Of a DNA stretch of 64,000 bases, positions 60,271 to 64,000 are shown one piece after another. The translations under genes were made by a program, and so were the position numbers. Below the pieces are notes generated by a model. That model worked only from the letters and a program-made list of their open reading frames with translations. It was not told the DNA's origin and searched no databases. Source of the stretch: Brevibacterium sp. (GTDB lineage: Bacteria > Actinomycetota > Actinomycetes > Actinomycetales > Brevibacteriaceae); assembly GCF_031179145.1 (NCBI RefSeq), contig NZ_JAPSIB010000006.1, positions 97,665 to 161,664 of the forward strand. Reading direction: 5' to 3'. Positions within the stretch are counted from its first letter, which is position 1, and every line of letters begins with the position of its first letter.

Positions 60271-61215
60271 TCAGCGCACGGGGAAGCGCGGTTCCTCGCC
60301 CTTCAGCACTCGAACCACGTCCTCGACGGCCCATGTCCCCATGTTCGCATTCGCGATATCGGAGTAGGCGCCGATATGCGGTGTGGCGATGAGGTTCGGT
60401 GCGCGCAGTAGCGGGTCGTCCACGGCCGGCGGCTCGCTGGCGAAGGCGTCGAGGGCCGCGAACGCCAATCGCCCCTCGTGAAGCGCCGCAGCGAGGGCGG
60501 CTTCGTCGACAAGACCGCCTCGGGCGGCATTGATGAGTCCTGAACTGGCAGGCATCAACTCGATGAGGTCACGAGTGAGCAGGGGTTCGTCTCCGGCGGG
60601 CAGATGCAGGGACAGGAAGTCGGATCCGGCGACAACCTCGGCGAGGCTCATCGGGATGGCACCCGCCTCGGCGATGGCGTGGTCCGGAACGAAGGGGTCG
60701 TACGCAGCGATCCGCATTCCGAACCCGGCCGCCCGCCTCGCCACCGCACGACCTATCCGGCCGAAGCCGAGGATGCCGAGCTGCTTTCCGGTGAGTTCGG
60801 TGCCGAAGAAGACCTCCCACCTGCCGGCCCGCAGCGAATCCTCTGCTTCCCGGATGCGGCGCGCTCCCATGATCAGCAGGCCGAATGTCAGGTCAGCGAC
60901 GGAATCCGCATTGGCACCGGGAGTGTTGACGACGGTGACACCTGAGGCAGCCGCGGCATCGAGATCGATGTTGTCCACCCCGGCACCATGCTTGGCGACG
61001 ACCTTGAGCTCAGGGCACGCGGCGAACACCTCGGCGTCGACCGTGTCGAGTCCGACGATGGCCGCCTCCGCTCCGGTCAGGGCATCGATGAGCTCCTGAC
61101 CGGATTTCGGGTGGTTCTCGGTCCGATGTTCGAGCTCGAGGTCGAGCTCCGCGGCACGGGCGACAGGGTTCGACGAGAGCTTCCCGAACGAAGGGGTGAG
61201 GACTGCCAGACGCAT
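60271..61215 (-). CDS. D-2-hydroxyacid dehydrogenase family protein
   Basis: A 314-residue NAD-dependent dehydrogenase of the SerA/hydroxyacid type. The cofactor motif LGILGFGRIGRAVARR is in the middle, and the catalytic residues are Arg (INAARGGLVDE), Glu (AFASEPPA) and His (ATPHIGAY). There is no ACT domain, so serine-biosynthetic control is unlikely. Its ATG overlaps the stop of the second Nramp-like gene by one base, so transport and oxidation are probably linked: the imported compound may be its 2-hydroxy acid substrate. Confidence 0.9.
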   Translation of the reverse strand: MRLAVLTPSFGKLSSNPVARAAELDLELEHRTENHPKSGQELIDALTGAEAAIVGLDTVDAEVFAACPELKVVAKHGAGVDNIDLDAAAASGVTVVNTPGANADSVADLTFGLLIMGARRIREAEDSLRAGRWEVFFGTELTGKQLGILGFGRIGRAVARRAAGFGMRIAAYDPFVPDHAIAEAGAIPMSLAEVVAGSDFLSLHLPAGDEPLLTRDLIELMPASSGLINAARGGLVDEAALAAALHEGRLAFAALDAFASEPPAVDDPLLRAPNLIATPHIGAYSDIANANMGTWAVEDVVRVLKGEEPRFPVR

Positions 61216-62645
61216 CAGGCACCGATCTCGATGCCGAAGGTCTCGAACACGGAGTAGATGCCGAGGAGGGCGATCGCCAGCGAAGCGAAGACGAGCATGA
61301 CCGTGAAGAAGTTGTTCGACTTGAAGTCGGCGGGCATCTCATGTTTGCGGAGGTGCCACACGGCGATGACCACAGCGACGAGGAAGATGCCGCTGGCAAC
61401 GCCGCCGATCTGGACCATGATGACTGGCGACTGGATGACCAGGTAGCTCAGTGCCCAGATGATGGGGAAGACCACCGTGAGCACGCGGATGATCCGTGTC
61501 CGGGTGGCTGCGTTCTGCCAGTCGAAGATCCCGAGGATGGAGATCGTGTTGGTCCAGAGCCTGGGGACACTCGCAGACGAGGCGATGAAGGTCGAGAAGA
61601 GGACGGCGAACGCTCCGATCAGGAAGATCCAACGGCCGGCCTCGCCCATTGTGGAGGAGTACATGGACGACAGAGTCGTGATCATGTCGTTGCCTTCGGG
61701 CACGAGGCCCTGCGGGTGGAGAATGGCAGCACCGATGACGTAGAAGCACATGGTGCAGATCGTGGAGATGATCCAGGAGACGAGGACGTCCGTGCGCATC
61801 ACGGAGACCCAGCCTCGGGCACGGCGTGCGCGCTCTGGAGTGCCGTCGTTCGGCCCGGTGTAGCGACCGTAGCCCTTCTCGAGAACCCAGTAGGTGTAGG
61901 TGGTCATTTCATCGGCGCCGACCCCGGTGATGCCGAACATCGCGACTGCGAAGCCGAGGGTGCCCGCAGGAATGGCGAAGGTGAGTCCGCTGAGGACGTC
62001 CGTCGAGGTGTAGGCGAAATCAGTGAAGGGCAGAGAGAGGGCAAGACCGACGGTGGAGACGGTGAAGATGATGACGGCACCCACCGAGAGCTTCTCGACG
62101 ACGCTGTACTTGTTGGTGACCAGCAACGCGATGACAACGGCCAGGGCGACGACTGTCCAGAAGACGAGGGAAGGAGTGGAGAGCGGTTCGCCGAAGACAG
62201 GGAGCATGATGCTCAGGGCTCCGACAGCACCGCCGATGATGCCTCCACGCTGGAGGACCTTGGCGAAGTCCATGAGGATCCACAGCAGATTTATCCACCC
62301 GGCACGGCCGATGAGGCGGGGGCCGACGTGGCCATAACCTTCAAGGGCCGGTTTCCCCGAGAGGATGGTCCACTGCGCGATCTCTAGCTGGACCCAGACC
62401 TTGACGCCTGTGGAGATGATTACGAGCCAGAGAAGGACGAGCCCGGCCTTGGCCCCAAGCGCGGTGGTGGCGATGAGTTCTCCGGAGCCGATGACAGCTG
62501 CGGAGATGACCAGACCAGGACCGAGGTACTTGAGCTTGCCGACGAAAGTGGTCGGCGGTTCAAGGACATCTTTGGCATCGAGCCGGTAGGGGTCGACCTT
62601 TGTCTGGGAGGCCAACTGCTCGGCACTCGTGCGATTCGTTGTCAT
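61215..62645 (-). CDS. Nramp-like permease with altered metal site (copy 2)
   Basis: A 476-residue Nramp-fold permease, only distantly similar to copy 1. The first helix reads GPGLVISAAVIGSGELIATT, so DPGN is replaced by GSGE (residues 53-56). Helix 6 (FGITGVGADEMTTYTYW) has no MPH. AAGGAAG lies 7 nt before the ATG. It is expressed with a 2-hydroxyacid dehydrogenase from a promoter carrying the best copy of the TGCGY-N5-RCGCA palindrome. I infer transport of an organic hydroxy-acid or an unusual cation, not Mn2+ or Fe2+. Confidence 0.85.
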   Translation of the reverse strand: MTTNRTSAEQLASQTKVDPYRLDAKDVLEPPTTFVGKLKYLGPGLVISAAVIGSGELIATTALGAKAGLVLLWLVIISTGVKVWVQLEIAQWTILSGKPALEGYGHVGPRLIGRAGWINLLWILMDFAKVLQRGGIIGGAVGALSIMLPVFGEPLSTPSLVFWTVVALAVVIALLVTNKYSVVEKLSVGAVIIFTVSTVGLALSLPFTDFAYTSTDVLSGLTFAIPAGTLGFAVAMFGITGVGADEMTTYTYWVLEKGYGRYTGPNDGTPERARRARGWVSVMRTDVLVSWIISTICTMCFYVIGAAILHPQGLVPEGNDMITTLSSMYSSTMGEAGRWIFLIGAFAVLFSTFIASSASVPRLWTNTISILGIFDWQNAATRTRIIRVLTVVFPIIWALSYLVIQSPVIMVQIGGVASGIFLVAVVIAVWHLRKHEMPADFKSNNFFTVMLVFASLAIALLGIYSVFETFGIEIGA

Positions 62646-62749
62646 GCTCGGCTTCCTTGCGCGAAAAGTGATTGCCTGCCTTTGGGAACGCCAGCGGTCC
62701 GCGTGAATTGCGCTCCGCGGCCAGGCCCGTCAGTGCAATCCTGCCAGTA

Positions 62750-62787
62750 TTGCGTGTTATACGCAACATAAATGCATGAAATGCGCA
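62750..62787. promoter_or_regulatory. Paired operator-like sites upstream of the second Nramp-like gene
   Basis: TTGCGTGTTATACGCAA (62750-62766) is a perfect palindrome except for its 5-nt centre. A weaker site, TGCATGAAATGCGCA (62773-62787), starts 22 bp after the first core. The arrangement repeats that at 58090-58127. Confidence 0.65.
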
Positions 62788-62869
62788 CTCGGGCGCTGCC
62801 TACGCCCAAGAACGTGTCTATTACGCTTGGAGTTGGTCGGACAGGCTTCATTGGCGAAAGGGACAAGCG

Positions 62870-63784
62870 TTGGACTCGAAGATCGGCATCTCCTGGAAGT
62901 CCCATCTGAGATGGTTCATTCCGCTCCTGCTGATCCCGATTTCGATCTTTGTGCTGGCTCTTCTGGCGCTCGACCGCCTGGGGGCTTTCAACGGCGATTC
63001 AGGGACGGGGCAGACCGTCCTGATCGTAGTCCTCAGCATCGGCGCAGTCGTGATCCCCATTGTCTGCCTGGTGTACTTCATCACTGGCGCGCAAATGGTT
63101 TACAGGTCGAGCGGGGCATACGCGCGGAAGATGCAGAAGAGGAATGAACTCGCCGCCCGCAAACTTGAACAGCAGATCGTGCGCGAGGGCGGACCTGCCT
63201 GCGACTTCCAGGCTCGAACCATCGAGGCGGTCCGTGCGACTCGGTGGTATGAGGCTTTGTCGCGAGGTGAGGGCATCGGATCGGTGGACAACCACAACAT
63301 CAATCTGGAGCCGGGCGAGACCATCCACCATGTCTTTCGTGCGAAGTATGCCCGTTTCTACGGAATGAACGTGACTTACCAGACCGGCGGAGTCTTCGCC
63401 ATGGGCAGTCCACTCTTCGTGGCGGGGGCGCTCATCGGCTCGGCTATCGGCAATGCGAATGCCCGTACGAACGCACAGCGCACAGCGGCTCAGCAGTGGC
63501 GCGAGATCCAGTATGTTGACGTCTTCGCGACCGACCGGAGATTCATCATTCCGGTCGGGGGACGGACTCTTTCCTTCTACTACAGTGCCGTCGTGGCGTT
63601 CTATCCGGAACTGGAGGCGATGACCCTGACCCTCGACTTCGGTGATCAGACCGAGCCCCTGCAGCTCTTTTCGCCGAGCGTTTCGCCGGCGGCAGTGCTC
63701 CTCATCAATCACCTTCGGGGGCACGACGGTCTGCGTGCTCATCCAGCACTCAGCTCGATCAGGAGCAACGCGATCGCCAGTTGA
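62870..63784 (+). CDS. Hypothetical membrane-anchored protein
   Basis: A 304-residue protein with two N-terminal hydrophobic segments (WFIPLLLIPISIFVLALLAL and a second near residues 50-72), then a basic, helical stretch (YARKMQKRNELAARKLEQQI) and a globular cytosolic part. The latter includes LEPGETIHHVFRAKYARFYG, and a third weakly hydrophobic Gly/Ala segment occurs near residue 185. VFATDRRFIIPVGG resembles the PH-like bacterial domains that begin with such strands, but I do not recognise the family. The start is TTG with AAAGGGA 7 nt upstream. It is not part of the acid-sugar cassette by strand or content, although its promoter shares the gap with the operator-like sites. Confidence 0.7.
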   Translation: MDSKIGISWKSHLRWFIPLLLIPISIFVLALLALDRLGAFNGDSGTGQTVLIVVLSIGAVVIPIVCLVYFITGAQMVYRSSGAYARKMQKRNELAARKLEQQIVREGGPACDFQARTIEAVRATRWYEALSRGEGIGSVDNHNINLEPGETIHHVFRAKYARFYGMNVTYQTGGVFAMGSPLFVAGALIGSAIGNANARTNAQRTAAQQWREIQYVDVFATDRRFIIPVGGRTLSFYYSAVVAFYPELEAMTLTLDFGDQTEPLQLFSPSVSPAAVLLINHLRGHDGLRAHPALSSIRSNAIAS

Positions 63785-63809
63785 CGATGAAGCGACTCAG
63801 TCGATGACC

Positions 63810-64000
63810 TCAGCTCAGCAGAGCCACCATCCCGGCTGCGAGCAGCCCGCTGATCGTGACTGCGGCAGCCATCGCTGCGGTCGCCCTCCAGCCGAGGGCC
63901 TTTCCGACCATGACCATCGACGGAATGCTCAGGGCGGGAAGCGTGACCAGGAGCGCTCCCGTGGTGCCTGCCCCGGCGCCGACGGCGAGCAGTGCGACGA
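63810..64000 (-). CDS. C-terminal end of a YraQ/ArsP-type permease
   Basis: Only the last 63 codons are inside the window, and the gene continues past the right edge. The sequence contains VGAGAGTTGALLVTLPALSI, then SMVMVGKALGWRATAA and a final hydrophobic helix ending MVALLS. This is the typical end of the DUF318/YraQ permease family (predicted two-fold repeated membrane permeases; ArsP exports organoarsenicals). No start or upstream context is visible. Confidence 0.65.
   Translation of the reverse strand, partial: VALLAVGAGAGTTGALLVTLPALSIPSMVMVGKALGWRATAAMAAAVTISGLLAAGMVALLS

Overview
This is a high-GC, densely coded actinobacterial chromosome segment. The gene repertoire fits a Brevibacterium-like member of the Micrococcales: MHS-type permeases beside amidohydrolases, many LysR/Lrp/IclR regulators, GTG and TTG starts, ATGA/GTGA gene overlaps and probable leaderless promoters. 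The genus is an inference from gene families and base composition. I saw no rRNA, tRNA, transposase, phage gene or CRISPR array. The window reads as a run of catabolic cassettes, each made of a permease, hydrolases or CoA enzymes, and its own regulator.

Layout. (1) 1-4975: a minus-strand operon encodes a RidA-like protein, a DUF1028 protein, an M20 amidohydrolase and an MHS permease, with a divergent LysR gene and the start of one more gene at the left edge. (2) 5151-6458: a lone FAD/NAD(P) oxidoreductase. (3) 6505-12215: a double-HTH Lrp regulator is divergent to an operon of MHS permease, YtcJ-like amidohydrolase and variant M20 hydrolase, with a good promoter at 7532-7560. (4) 12176-18329: an IclR regulator is divergent to an OPT transporter, a NicX-fold protein, a proline-iminopeptidase-like hydrolase and a DUF1177 protein. 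(5) 18440-39567: the largest block. It holds CaiB-type CoA-transferase and two crotonase genes with a LysR; a complete Dpp/Opp-type ABC importer; then, with almost no gaps, three paralogous serine hydrolases and two MmgE/PrpD proteins; another LysR; a Na+/solute symporter; a third crotonase; and an acyl-CoA ligase. (6) 39578-43721: housekeeping-like genes (SNF2 ATPase, a 102-aa conserved protein, an HNH-repeat protein). (7) 43748-45772: a PuuB-like amine oxidase divergent to a Cupin_3 protein. (8) 45834-51928: LysR, MHS permease, carbamoylase-type M20 hydrolase, amidase, and a convergent TSUP permease. (9) 52047-62787: an apparent sugar-acid catabolic regulon. (10) 62870-64000: a membrane-anchored hypothetical gene and the 3' end of a YraQ/ArsP-type permease.

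The most unusual region is block 9. A DUF1537-type acid-sugar kinase and a PdxA2-type 4-phosphate dehydrogenase form one 766-codon open frame, yet a strong ribosome-binding site and ATG for the dehydrogenase survive inside it. Around it lie a DeoR repressor, a cytosolic Asp-box (sialidase-like) protein, an aldo/keto reductase, a DapA-family aldolase, a 2-hydroxyacid dehydrogenase and two Nramp-like permeases whose DPGN metal motif is replaced by GTGD or GSGE. An operator-like palindrome (TGCGY-N5-RCGCA) stands in front of three of its transcription units and twice has a weaker second copy about two helical turns away. I infer one regulon for uptake and breakdown of a hydroxy-acid or sugar-acid, with the Nramp-like proteins as possible non-metal carriers.

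Other points of note: the NicX-fold protein carries the His/His/Asp iron-site pattern of 2,5-dihydroxypyridine dioxygenase instead of the M29 aminopeptidase ligands; two of the three serine hydrolases have lost the catalytic-motif Tyr; and several genes start at a fixed distance from a TAGACT-like -10 box.
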